Source: an uncultured Oscillospiraceae bacterium | Lineage (GTDB): Bacteria > Bacillota > Clostridia > Oscillospirales > Oscillospiraceae | DNA: 5,039 nt | Direction of reading: 5' to 3' | Assembly: GCA_902497145.1 (NCBI GenBank) | Contig: CABVDR010000111.1 | Span: 1-5,039 of the forward strand | Part shown: positions 1 through 5,039 of the stretch, piece by piece | Numbering within the stretch: the stretch's first letter is position 1 | How the letters are laid out: each line of letters opens with the position of its first letter | Position numbers and translations under genes: made by a program | The notes under the pieces: generated by a model | What the model saw: the letters and a program-made list of their open reading frames with translations, nothing else | Told to the model about the DNA's origin: nothing | The model's database searches: none

Positions 1-730
1 TGGGCATGTGGGGCTCCACCGCGTCAATGATGTCGTACATCACCTGGGTGGGCTCCCCCACCGCCAGGCCGCCGATGGCGTAGCCGTCGCAGTCCAACTT
101 AGCGATGTCCTCCATGTGCTGGATACGCAGGTCAGGGTAGGTGCCTCCCTGGTTGATACCGAAGAGCATCTGGCCAGGGTTCACACAGTCGGGCAGCTCA
201 TTGAGCCGCTTGTGCTCGATGACGCACCGCTCCAGCCACCGGGTGGTGCGGGCGATGGAGCGCTCCACATACTCCTTGGGCGCAGGATTCTCGATGCACT
301 CGTCAAAGGCCATGGCGATGTCGCTGCCCAGGTTGGACTGGATCTGCATGGACTCCTCGGGACCCATAAAGATCTTCCGCCCGTCGATATGGGAGGAGAA
401 ATGGACCCCCTCCTCTTTAATTTTCCGCAGGGAAGCCAGGGAAAATACCTGGAAGCCGCCGCTGTCGGTGAGCATGGGGCCGTCCCAGTCCATGAACTTA
501 TGAAGTCCCCCCAGCTCCTTGACCACCTTGTCGCCGGGGCGCAGGTGCAGGTGGTAGGTGTTGGACAGCTCGATCTGACAGCCGATGTCCTTCAAATCGT
601 GGGCGGACACCGCCCCCTTGATGGCCCCCTGGGTGCCTACATTCATGAACACCGGGGTCTGGGCGGTGCCGTGGGGGCAGGTAAACACGCCCCGGCGGGC
701 GCGGCCCTCTTGCTTGATTACTTCAAACAC
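1..730 (-). CDS. tgt: Queuine/preQ1 tRNA-ribosyltransferase (tRNA-guanine transglycosylase), 3' end cut by window
   Basis: Tgt exchanges guanine 34 of tRNAs with GUN anticodons (Asp, Asn, His, Tyr) for preQ1, in the cytoplasm, as a step of queuosine synthesis. The visible 243 codons are about two thirds of the usual 370-380 residues. Seen motifs: TPVFMNVGTQG (25-35), LSNTYHLHLRPG (55-66), TDSGGFQVFSL with the base-binding Asp89 (88-98), FDEC (142-145), GINQGG with Gln194 (191-196) and GGLAVGE (220-226). Bacterial preQ1-type enzymes have Cys in FDEC and Val in GGLAVGE where queuine-using eukaryotic enzymes have Val and Gly, so preQ1 use is inferred. The nucleophilic Asp and the zinc-binding Cys cluster lie beyond the window edge and cannot be checked. 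The start is GTG, chosen because AAGGAG (738-743) lies 7 bases upstream and the protein begins at the usual place. It follows the acetyltransferase by 24 bases, without a terminator. Confidence 0.96.
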   Translation of the reverse strand, partial: MFEVIKQEGRARRGVFTCPHGTAQTPVFMNVGTQGAIKGAVSAHDLKDIGCQIELSNTYHLHLRPGDKVVKELGGLHKFMDWDGPMLTDSGGFQVFSLASLRKIKEEGVHFSSHIDGRKIFMGPEESMQIQSNLGSDIAMAFDECIENPAPKEYVERSIARTTRWLERCVIEHKRLNELPDCVNPGQMLFGINQGGTYPDLRIQHMEDIAKLDCDGYAIGGLAVGEPTQVMYDIIDAVEPHMP

Positions 731-754
731 AAAAAAACTCCTTACTTGTTTAAC

Positions 755-1279
755 TTATCGCGAGGGTTCCAGCTCCTCTTTCAATCGCGCATAGATGCAG
801 CTGTCCTGGAGCTGTCCCCACTTCCAGATACTCTGGCGAAGCAGCCCCTCCTGGGAGAAGCCCGCCTTCTCCAGCACCCGGCGGGAAGCCTGGTTGGATG
901 CGTAGGACTGGGCAAAGATACGAACAATGTCCCATTGCCCAAAGCCCAGCAAGCACATTTGCTTGACAGCCTCTGTCATGATCCCTTTTCCGTGGAAGTC
1001 CCGGCCCAGCCAGTAGCCCAGCTCTGCACTGCGGCACTCCACATCCCGGCCCCGGGTCAGGGTGATACTGCCCACCGCCTGCCCGTCTGCCTCAATCACC
1101 CGGAGCAGCTCCCGGTCCTCGTCGGCGGCCAGACAGTAGGCCACAAATCCCTGGGCATCCTCCCGGGTGTAGGGGTGAGGAAATACATCCCGCAGCCAGC
1201 GGGCGATCTCCTTATCGTTGGCATAGCGAACCAAAAATTCCTCGTCCTCCCCCCGCCAGGGGCGTAAACGAATATCCAT
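755..1279 (-). CDS. GNAT-family N-acetyltransferase (RimJ/RimL-like)
   Basis: A 174-residue single-domain protein of the Acetyltransf_3 (RimJ/RimL-like) kind, which moves an acetyl group from acetyl-CoA to an amine; the substrate cannot be read from sequence. Seen: an N-terminal IRLRPWRGEDEEFL strand-helix start (3-16), the core AELGYWLGRDFHGKGIMTEA (85-104) with the G-K-G pyrophosphate-binding loop, and NQASRRVLEKAGF (129-141), the usual CoA-contacting helix followed by KAGF. Family members modify ribosomal-protein N-termini, antibiotics, polyamines or small metabolites. I start it at the second ATG (1279), because GAGG at 1287-1290 is 7 bases from it but only 1 base from the first ATG (1285), which would add two residues. 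It lies 9 bases after queA and 24 before tgt, so it is almost certainly cotranscribed with them. A link to tRNA modification is only a guess from position. Confidence 0.93.
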   Translation of the reverse strand: MDIRLRPWRGEDEEFLVRYANDKEIARWLRDVFPHPYTREDAQGFVAYCLAADEDRELLRVIEADGQAVGSITLTRGRDVECRSAELGYWLGRDFHGKGIMTEAVKQMCLLGFGQWDIVRIFAQSYASNQASRRVLEKAGFSQEGLLRQSIWKWGQLQDSCIYARLKEELEPSR

Positions 1280-1286
1280 ACGCATA

Positions 1287-1290
1287 CCTC
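1287..1290 (-). promoter_or_regulatory. Ribosome binding site of the acetyltransferase, overlapping the queA stop codon
   Basis: GAGG on the minus strand shares bases with the TGA stop of queA (1289-1291). It is 7 bases from the ATG at 1279 and 1 base from the ATG at 1285, which favours the downstream start. The overlap of stop codon and binding site suggests that a ribosome finishing queA helps start this gene (translational coupling, inferred). Confidence 0.6.
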
Positions 1291-2314
1291 AGGAAATAAA
1301 CATGGCATCGCCAAAGGAGAAGAAGCGGTAACGCTCCTTCACCGCCTCCTCATAGGCCGCCAGCACATGCTCCCGGCCCGCCAGGGCGGACACCAACATG
1401 ATGAGGGTGCTCTCCGGCAGGTGGAAGTTGGTGATGAGGGCGTCCAACACCTTGAAGCGGTAGCCCGGATAGATAAAGATATTGGTCCAGCCGGAGCGCT
1501 CGGTCATGGTGCCGTCCTCGGCGGCAAAGCTCTCAATGGTGCGGCAGGAAGTGGTTCCCACACAGATGACCCGGCCGCCGTTTTTCTTGGTCTCGTTGAT
1601 GACGTCCGCCGTCTCCTGGGAGATCATGCAGTATTCTGAGTGCATCTCGTGGTCCTGGATGTCCTCCGCCTTCACGGGACGGAAGGTGCCAAGACCCACA
1701 TGGAGGGTAACGTAGCATACCTTTACCCCCATCTCCTGGACTTTTTCCAGCAGTTCCGGGGTAAAATGGAGCCCGGCGGTGGGGGCGGCGGCAGAGCCTA
1801 CCACCTTGGAATAGACCGTCTGATACCGCTCGTTGTCCTGAAGCTCCGCCTTGATGTAGGGCGGCAGGGGCATCTTGCCCAGCCGCTCCAGGATTTCAAG
1901 GAAAATGCCGTCGTAGTGGAAGCGGACCAGACGCTTGCCGTCGTCCAGCTCCTTTTCGATGGTGGCGGTGAGCTCCTGTCCGTCGCCGAAGATCACCTGG
2001 GCGCCCGGCTTCAGCTTGCGGCCCGGCCGCACCAGACACTCCCAGCACTTGTCCCCCTTGTCCACCAGCAGCAGCACCTCGCACACGCCGCCGGTGGGGC
2101 GGTGGCCGATGAGCCGGGCGGGGATCACCCGGGAGTTGTTCAGCACCAGACAGTCCCCTGGACGGAGGAACTGGGGCAGCTCATAGAAGTGGTGGTGCTC
2201 CACCGCCCCGGTGTGCTTGTCCAGGGTGAGAAGCCGGGAGGCGTCCCGCCGCTCCAGAGGGGTCTGGGCGATGAGCTCCTCGGGCAGGTAAAAGTCAAAA
2301 TCTGAGGTTTTCAA
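1289..2314 (-). CDS. queA: S-adenosylmethionine:tRNA ribosyltransferase-isomerase
   Basis: QueA transfers and isomerises the ribosyl part of S-adenosylmethionine onto preQ1 in tRNA, giving epoxyqueuosine, the step after Tgt. The protein is 341 residues and complete, the normal family length. Seen family signatures: FDFYLPEELIAQTPLERRDASRLL (6-29; given here in two parts, FDFYLPEELIAQ and RRDASRLL), VLNNSRVIPARL (57-68), GKMPLPPYI (146-154), GSAAAPTAGLHFT (173-185), HVGLGTFRPV (205-214), GTTSCRTIE (253-261), TNFHLPESTLIMLVSAL (295-311) and the C-terminal FFSFGDAMFI (331-340). The start is TTG; the upstream AAAGG (2326-2330) is 11 bases away, which is long, so initiation may be weak or coupled to the preceding gene. 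The TTG places the N-terminus where QueA homologues begin and no ATG fits better. It begins 30 bases after the SpoIID-family gene and is followed closely by the acetyltransferase. Confidence 0.98.
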   Translation of the reverse strand: MKTSDFDFYLPEELIAQTPLERRDASRLLTLDKHTGAVEHHHFYELPQFLRPGDCLVLNNSRVIPARLIGHRPTGGVCEVLLLVDKGDKCWECLVRPGRKLKPGAQVIFGDGQELTATIEKELDDGKRLVRFHYDGIFLEILERLGKMPLPPYIKAELQDNERYQTVYSKVVGSAAAPTAGLHFTPELLEKVQEMGVKVCYVTLHVGLGTFRPVKAEDIQDHEMHSEYCMISQETADVINETKKNGGRVICVGTTSCRTIESFAAEDGTMTERSGWTNIFIYPGYRFKVLDALITNFHLPESTLIMLVSALAGREHVLAAYEEAVKERYRFFSFGDAMFIS

Positions 2315-2344
2315 TTTGGTATTCGCCTTTCTCTCTATATGGTC

Positions 2345-4063
2345 TTATCCCACGGTGACCCCGGGGAAATAGAAGGTAATGATCTCGTCGTATGTAAAGC
2401 CCCGCTTGGCCATGGCGTAGGCGCCCCACTGGCTCATGCCAATCTGGTGGCCATTGCCGCTGCCCTCAAAGACATAGCTGCTGCCGCTGACATGGACCAC
2501 GTTGCCCTCGGTCACGGTGGAGCCGCCGGAGGACGAAGTGACCGAGTCTACGCTGCCGCTTCCAGAGATCGCATACAGGTCCTCCCGGTCCGTCTTGCCC
2601 ACCGAGCCGGTGCCGCTGATGACATAGTAGCTGTCCTGCTCAGGCAGAGTCCCGGAACCGTTGACCGCCAGAGAGCCATCGGAGGCAGTCCCTCCGCTGC
2701 CGCTGCCGGAATTGTTGACCTGGAAGCGGATGGAGCTGATGCCGAAGGTGCTGCGCATATTGGTGGGCTTGAAGGTGTTGCTCTGGCCGTTGGCATAGTT
2801 CACCTTCACCGCGATCACGTTGCCCAGGTCGGAGTAGGTGAGGTCCATGGAGGCCACCGTGGTTCCGGTGCCGTATCCCTTGGACTGCAGGCGCTGGGTC
2901 AGCGAGGAGGTGGTGTAGGACACGGTCCAGGAGGAGTAGGGATTCAGGGAGGCGGTGTCCGCCTCATAGGGGTCCTTCACGCCGCACAGGTAGGGGTAGG
3001 TGCTCAAAGAGGAACCCCACACGTTGTACACGCTCTCGCTGGCTCCGCCGTGACTGGCGGAGTAGTAGGCCTCGATCACTTTGCCGTTGTACTTGGCATA
3101 CACCCCGGCGGTCTCCTCCACCGCCTGGGCGGCGTTGGCGTTGTAGGTGCTGCCGCCGCCAAAGCCGTAATAGACCTGACAGTCGGTGCCGTTGCAGATG
3201 TCAAAGTGGTAGCTGCTGTGGTGATTGAGGGAGTTGTAGGCGTAGCTCCGGGCGCACACCGCCTGGGCCTTCAGGGCTTCCAGGGGCCAGCTGTTGCTCA
3301 TCTCATAGGGCACCACCCCGATAAGGTAGTCCTCCATGTCCACGATGTTCACCACAGTGAGGTTTCCGCCGTTGATACGCTCATAGCGGAAGCCGCCGGG
3401 ATAGCGGTAGCCCTTGAACCAGGTGCGAGTCTCCCCCACTCCGGTCACATCCGGCATGATGCCCAGGGCCTTGGAGGAGCCCCCGTCAAACTGGAAGAGG
3501 ATCTTGGCCACCCCGGTCTGGGTCACATTCACCCCGTAGGAGCTGGTACCCACCACGGTGCCGTCCACGCTGCTGGCCCGGCTCTGGGCCTCCGCCTCAG
3601 TCTCATAGGCGCCCACACGCACCTGGTACTCCCCGTCGATCCAGGCGACAAAGCCGTCTGAATATCCCTGGGCTACCTGCTGGGCCGCAGAAAAGCTGCT
3701 GTACCCGTCGGACACCAGGACATGGTAGCAGCCGATAAGCGTACCCCCGTTGTTGGAGGTGGAGTAGCTGGTGCCGCTGACCCACACGTTCTGGGTCTTA
3801 ATCATGGTCAGCTGGGTGACGCTGGAGCTGGTGCGGCCCAGCTCCACAAAGTCCAGGTCACTGTCGAAGTAGCCAAAGCGGTAGCCCGCGCCATAGCCCG
3901 TATTGTTCTCCAAATTGGCGCTGACCAGGGCGCTGGTGCCGTAAGCCAGACCCACCCGCAGGGTGAGCTCGTCGCTCTGAGCCGCCCGGGCGGGGGCCGC
4001 CATGGGAACCGCCACGGCCACGGCCAAAACCACTGCGGCAAGTTGCATAAATATTCTCTTCAT
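2345..4063 (-). CDS. Secreted SpoIID/LytB-domain protein with SPOR-like region
   Basis: A 572-residue exported protein. Residues 1-28 form a signal peptide (MKR, hydrophobic core, ARA-A cleavage-like site). Residues about 111-184 resemble a SPOR domain (YQVRVGAYETEAEAQ), which binds peptidoglycan lacking stem peptides. The SpoIID domain spans about 235-440, with VDMEDYLIGVVPYEM (241-255; Glu254 at the catalytic position), PLEALKAQAVCARSYA (260-275), ICNGTDCQVYYG (289-300), YYSASHGGASESVYNVWG (333-350) and NMRSTFG (435-441); the family hallmark GNGHQIGMSQWGA ends it (536-548). A Gly/Ser-rich insert with repeats lies between (450-530). Known SpoIID is a lytic transglycosylase acting on denuded glycan during engulfment; His286/Cys290/Cys295 recall the zinc ligands reported for clostridial SpoIID. 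This is probably the queA-linked paralogue rather than SpoIID itself, which is shorter (about 340 residues). I chose ATG 4063 because GGAG (4070-4073) is 6 bases upstream; a GTG at 4108 would spoil the signal peptide. First gene of the operon. Confidence 0.93.
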   Translation of the reverse strand: MKRIFMQLAAVVLAVAVAVPMAAPARAAQSDELTLRVGLAYGTSALVSANLENNTGYGAGYRFGYFDSDLDFVELGRTSSSVTQLTMIKTQNVWVSGTSYSTSNNGGTLIGCYHVLVSDGYSSFSAAQQVAQGYSDGFVAWIDGEYQVRVGAYETEAEAQSRASSVDGTVVGTSSYGVNVTQTGVAKILFQFDGGSSKALGIMPDVTGVGETRTWFKGYRYPGGFRYERINGGNLTVVNIVDMEDYLIGVVPYEMSNSWPLEALKAQAVCARSYAYNSLNHHSSYHFDICNGTDCQVYYGFGGGSTYNANAAQAVEETAGVYAKYNGKVIEAYYSASHGGASESVYNVWGSSLSTYPYLCGVKDPYEADTASLNPYSSWTVSYTTSSLTQRLQSKGYGTGTTVASMDLTYSDLGNVIAVKVNYANGQSNTFKPTNMRSTFGISSIRFQVNNSGSGSGGTASDGSLAVNGSGTLPEQDSYYVISGTGSVGKTDREDLYAISGSGSVDSVTSSSGGSTVTEGNVVHVSGSSYVFEGSGNGHQIGMSQWGAYAMAKRGFTYDEIITFYFPGVTVG

Positions 4064-4101
4064 GGTAAACTCCATTTCTCCGTTTCTTCTGATGCGCTCC
4101 C

Positions 4102-4130
4102 TTGACACCTACCGGGAAAGATGATAGGAT
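4102..4130 (+). promoter_or_regulatory. Sigma-A-type promoter of the lysine riboswitch-asd unit
   Basis: A perfect -35 box TTGACA (4102-4107), a 17-base spacer, and an extended -10 element TGA-TAGGAT (4122-4130; the hexamer TAGGAT matches TATAAT at four of six places). Transcription would start near 4137, about 10 bases before the first paired base of the aptamer, which is the expected arrangement for a riboswitch leader. Confidence 0.85.
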
Positions 4131-4146
4131 AAATTCAAATTCTGCA

Positions 4147-4322
4147 AGATAGAGGCGCGGCTGACATGAGTAAGCATGGCCAGGGAGCCGGTTCCCGTCT
4201 GAGCTATGTCCAAAGGGAAGGCCGCCGAAGGGTCCCTTCTGCCGGAGGGAGCGGGCTCTGGTCGCTTGGTTAACAGCCCTGCGACTGTCATCTGGGCGGG
4301 CGGCCCAGGTGGAGCGCTGTCT
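4147..4322 (+). promoter_or_regulatory. Lysine riboswitch (L box) aptamer
   Basis: The 176-base leader has the size and conserved blocks of the lysine riboswitch, which binds L-lysine in the nascent mRNA and switches off the downstream gene. P1 is AGATAG (4147-4152) with CTGTCT (4317-4322). After it come the conserved AGAGGCGC (4151-4158), P2 GACAT/ATGTC (4163-4167 with 4206-4210) holding the GAGTA motif (4168-4172), a P2 tip hairpin GGGA/TCCC (4183-4186 with 4193-4196), the block AAAGGGAAGGCCGCCGAAG (4212-4230), P4 GGGCT/AGCCC (4253-4257 with 4275-4279), CTGTCATCT (4285-4293), and P5 ATCTGGGC/GCCCAGGT (4290-4297 with 4303-4310), then GGAGCGC. It stands directly before asd, a classic member of the lysine regulon, which supports the call independently. 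Confidence 0.93.
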
Positions 4323-4334
4323 GCTTTTGTGAAT

Positions 4335-4392
4335 ATTTTGTCGGCTGCGGTACATTCAAACCACAGTCGCCATTATAGTACAAAATCAGCCG
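4335..4392 (+). promoter_or_regulatory. Candidate antiterminator region of the lysine riboswitch
   Basis: Two pairings here compete with the terminator. ATTTTGT (4335-4341) pairs with ACAAAAT (4380-4386) and encloses a hairpin CTGCGGT/ACCACAG (4345-4351 with 4360-4366, one C-A mismatch). Alternatively CGGCTG (4342-4347) pairs with CAGCCG (4387-4392). Both use bases of the terminator's 5' arm. How formation depends on P1 cannot be settled by eye. Confidence 0.5.
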
Positions 4393-4419
4393 CTTGAAAA
4401 GCCGCTGATTTATTTTTTT
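4383..4419 (+). terminator. Intrinsic terminator of the lysine riboswitch expression platform
   Basis: The stem AAATCAGC (4383-4390) with GCTGATTT (4404-4411) gives 8 pairs. A C-C mismatch follows, then GCTT/AAGC (4392-4395 with 4399-4402) closes a GAA loop. The run TATTTTTTT (4411-4419) comes straight after. It sits 61 bases after the aptamer and 88 bases before the asd start, so termination here when lysine is bound would shut off asd. Confidence 0.92.
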
Positions 4420-4492
4420 ACCCGGGCCAATATCTGGGCAGGATCAACTCATCTATTTTAAGCGCGGGACATAGAATACCCTGTGCTGTTGT

Positions 4493-4497
4493 GGAGG
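4493..4497 (+). promoter_or_regulatory. Strong ribosome binding site of asd
   Basis: GGAGG lies 9 bases before the ATG at 4507. Another ATG at 4502 lies only 4 bases from it but runs into a stop after one further codon, so it cannot start the dehydrogenase. Confidence 0.8.
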
Positions 4498-4506
4498 TAG
4501 AATGCT

Positions 4507-5039
4507 ATGAAAAAGTATAAAGTAGGTATCATCGGCGGCACCGGCATGGTGGGTCAGCGGTTTGTCACCCTGATGGAGAACCACCCCTGGTTCCAGCTCA
4601 CCACCATCGCCGCCTCTCCCCGCTCTGCCGGCAAGCGCTATGAGGACGCCGTGGCCAATCGCTGGGCTATGAAGACCCCCATCCCCAACGAGGCCAAGGA
4701 CATCGTGGTGCTGGACGCCGCCGCCGATGTGGAGAAGATCGCCGGCATGGTGGACTTTGTGTTCTGCGCCGTGGATATGAAGAAGGAGGAGATTCGGGCC
4801 CTGGAGGAGCGCTACGCCAAGGCCGAGTGCCCCGTGGTGTCCAACAACTCCGCCCACCGCTGGACCGACGACGTGCCCATGGTGGTGCCTGAGATGAACC
4901 CCCAGCACCTGGAGGTCATCGCTTCCCAGCGTCAGCGCCTGGGCACCAAGCGGGGCTTCATCGCCGTCAAGTCCAACTGCTCCATCCAGTCCTACGCTCC
5001 CGCCCTGCACCCCCTGCTGAAGTACGGCATCGACAAGGT
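4507..5039 (+). CDS. asd: Aspartate-semialdehyde dehydrogenase, archaeal/fungal-like class, 3' end cut by window
   Basis: Asd reduces aspartyl-4-phosphate to aspartate 4-semialdehyde with NADPH in the cytoplasm, the branch point to lysine/diaminopimelate, threonine and methionine. The 177 complete codons seen are roughly half of the usual 340-360 residues. The N-terminal Rossmann fold shows VGIIGGTGMVGQRFV (6-20), with the Gly-rich loop G10-G-T-G-M-V-G16, then ASPRSAGKRY (36-45), SNNSAHRW (112-119), DVPMVVPEMNPQHL (122-135) and KSNCSIQ (155-161) with the catalytic Cys158. HPWF after the nucleotide loop, RSAGK, and VPEMNPQHL in this order are typical of the class first described in archaea and fungi, not of the E. 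coli or Bacillus type. The rest of the substrate site, including the later His, is outside the window. The gene is controlled by the lysine riboswitch and terminator upstream; dapA/dapB are likely downstream neighbours, but this is not seen. Confidence 0.97.
   Translation, partial: MKKYKVGIIGGTGMVGQRFVTLMENHPWFQLTTIAASPRSAGKRYEDAVANRWAMKTPIPNEAKDIVVLDAAADVEKIAGMVDFVFCAVDMKKEEIRALEERYAKAECPVVSNNSAHRWTDDVPMVVPEMNPQHLEVIASQRQRLGTKRGFIAVKSNCSIQSYAPALHPLLKYGIDK

Noticed and set aside
731..754. Possible terminator between the acetyltransferase and tgt because of a run of seven T on the minus strand
   Set aside because: No hairpin precedes the T run; it is the spacer between AAGGAG and the GTG start of tgt.
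8..1267. Long open frame of 419 codons on the plus strand
   Set aside because: It lies antisense to tgt and the acetyltransferase and crosses both plus their gap. Its product (rich in His, Leu, Val, Gly) is the typical mirror translation of GC-rich genes and shows no family motif.
1640..2305. Open frame of 221 codons on the plus strand inside queA
   Set aside because: Fully antisense to a clearly conserved queA, with a composition typical of a shadow frame.
2339..3661. Long open frame of 440 codons on the plus strand
   Set aside because: Antisense to the SpoIID-family gene, whose frame has a signal peptide and conserved motifs. The plus-strand product is a Gly/His/Val/Ala-rich shadow without domains.
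4064..4108. Earlier starts (GTG 4108, ATG 4096 region and ATG 4075) for the SpoIID gene
   Set aside because: They add charged residues before the signal peptide and have poorly spaced ribosome binding sites, whereas ATG 4063 has GGAG at 6 bases and a standard signal peptide.
3858..4355. Minus-strand frame of 165 codons running from the riboswitch into the SpoIID gene
   Set aside because: It covers the highly structured aptamer antisense and then overlaps the SpoIID signal peptide in another frame. Its product has no motifs and its start has no ribosome binding site that I can see.
4206..4397. Plus-strand frame of 63 codons inside the riboswitch leader
   Set aside because: It runs through the aptamer and terminator, where conservation is explained by RNA structure; a leader peptide is not needed in a lysine riboswitch.
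4453..5010. Open frame of 185 codons on the minus strand
   Set aside because: Antisense to asd and its leader, His/Gly/Val-rich, no recognisable domain; asd is certain from its motifs.

Overview
The window looks like a piece of chromosome from a GC-rich, endospore-forming-lineage Firmicute, most likely a gut clostridium of the Oscillospiraceae type (Flavonifractor or Pseudoflavonifractor-like). This is inferred from a SpoIID-family protein beside queA-tgt, a lysine riboswitch with a terminator-type expression platform, strong GGAGG-type ribosome binding sites and heavy use of GC-ending codons. There is no sign of mobile elements, CRISPR or rRNA/tRNA genes.

Left of about position 4063, all genes run on the minus strand and look like one operon. 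In transcription order they are a secreted SpoIID/LytB-domain protein with an N-terminal SPOR-like region (4063-2345), queA (2314-1289), a GNAT-family acetyltransferase (1279-755) and tgt (730 to the window edge, 3' end missing). Gaps are about 30, 9 and 24 bases, with no terminator-like hairpin between genes. QueA and Tgt are two steps of queuosine synthesis: Tgt swaps G34 of GUN-anticodon tRNAs for preQ1, and QueA adds the epoxycyclopentane part from S-adenosylmethionine. The acetyltransferase between them is the odd member and its substrate is unknown.

From 4064 to 4506 is a 443-base divergent intergenic region, mostly filled by a plus-strand regulatory unit. It holds a strong sigma-A-type promoter (TTGACA, 17 bases, TGn-TAGGAT), a complete lysine riboswitch (L box) aptamer, a linker that can form antiterminator-like pairings, and an intrinsic terminator. 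I see nothing convincing in 4420-4492; a strong ribosome binding site follows.

From 4507 to the right edge is asd, aspartate-semialdehyde dehydrogenase of the archaeal/fungal-like class, truncated by the window. The riboswitch in front of it implies lysine feedback on entry into the diaminopimelate/lysine branch. The rest of the window is well-known biology in a fairly conserved clostridial arrangement; the points that deserve a second look are the acetyltransferase inside the queA-tgt pair, the repeat-bearing insert in the SpoIID protein, and the compact divergent control region.
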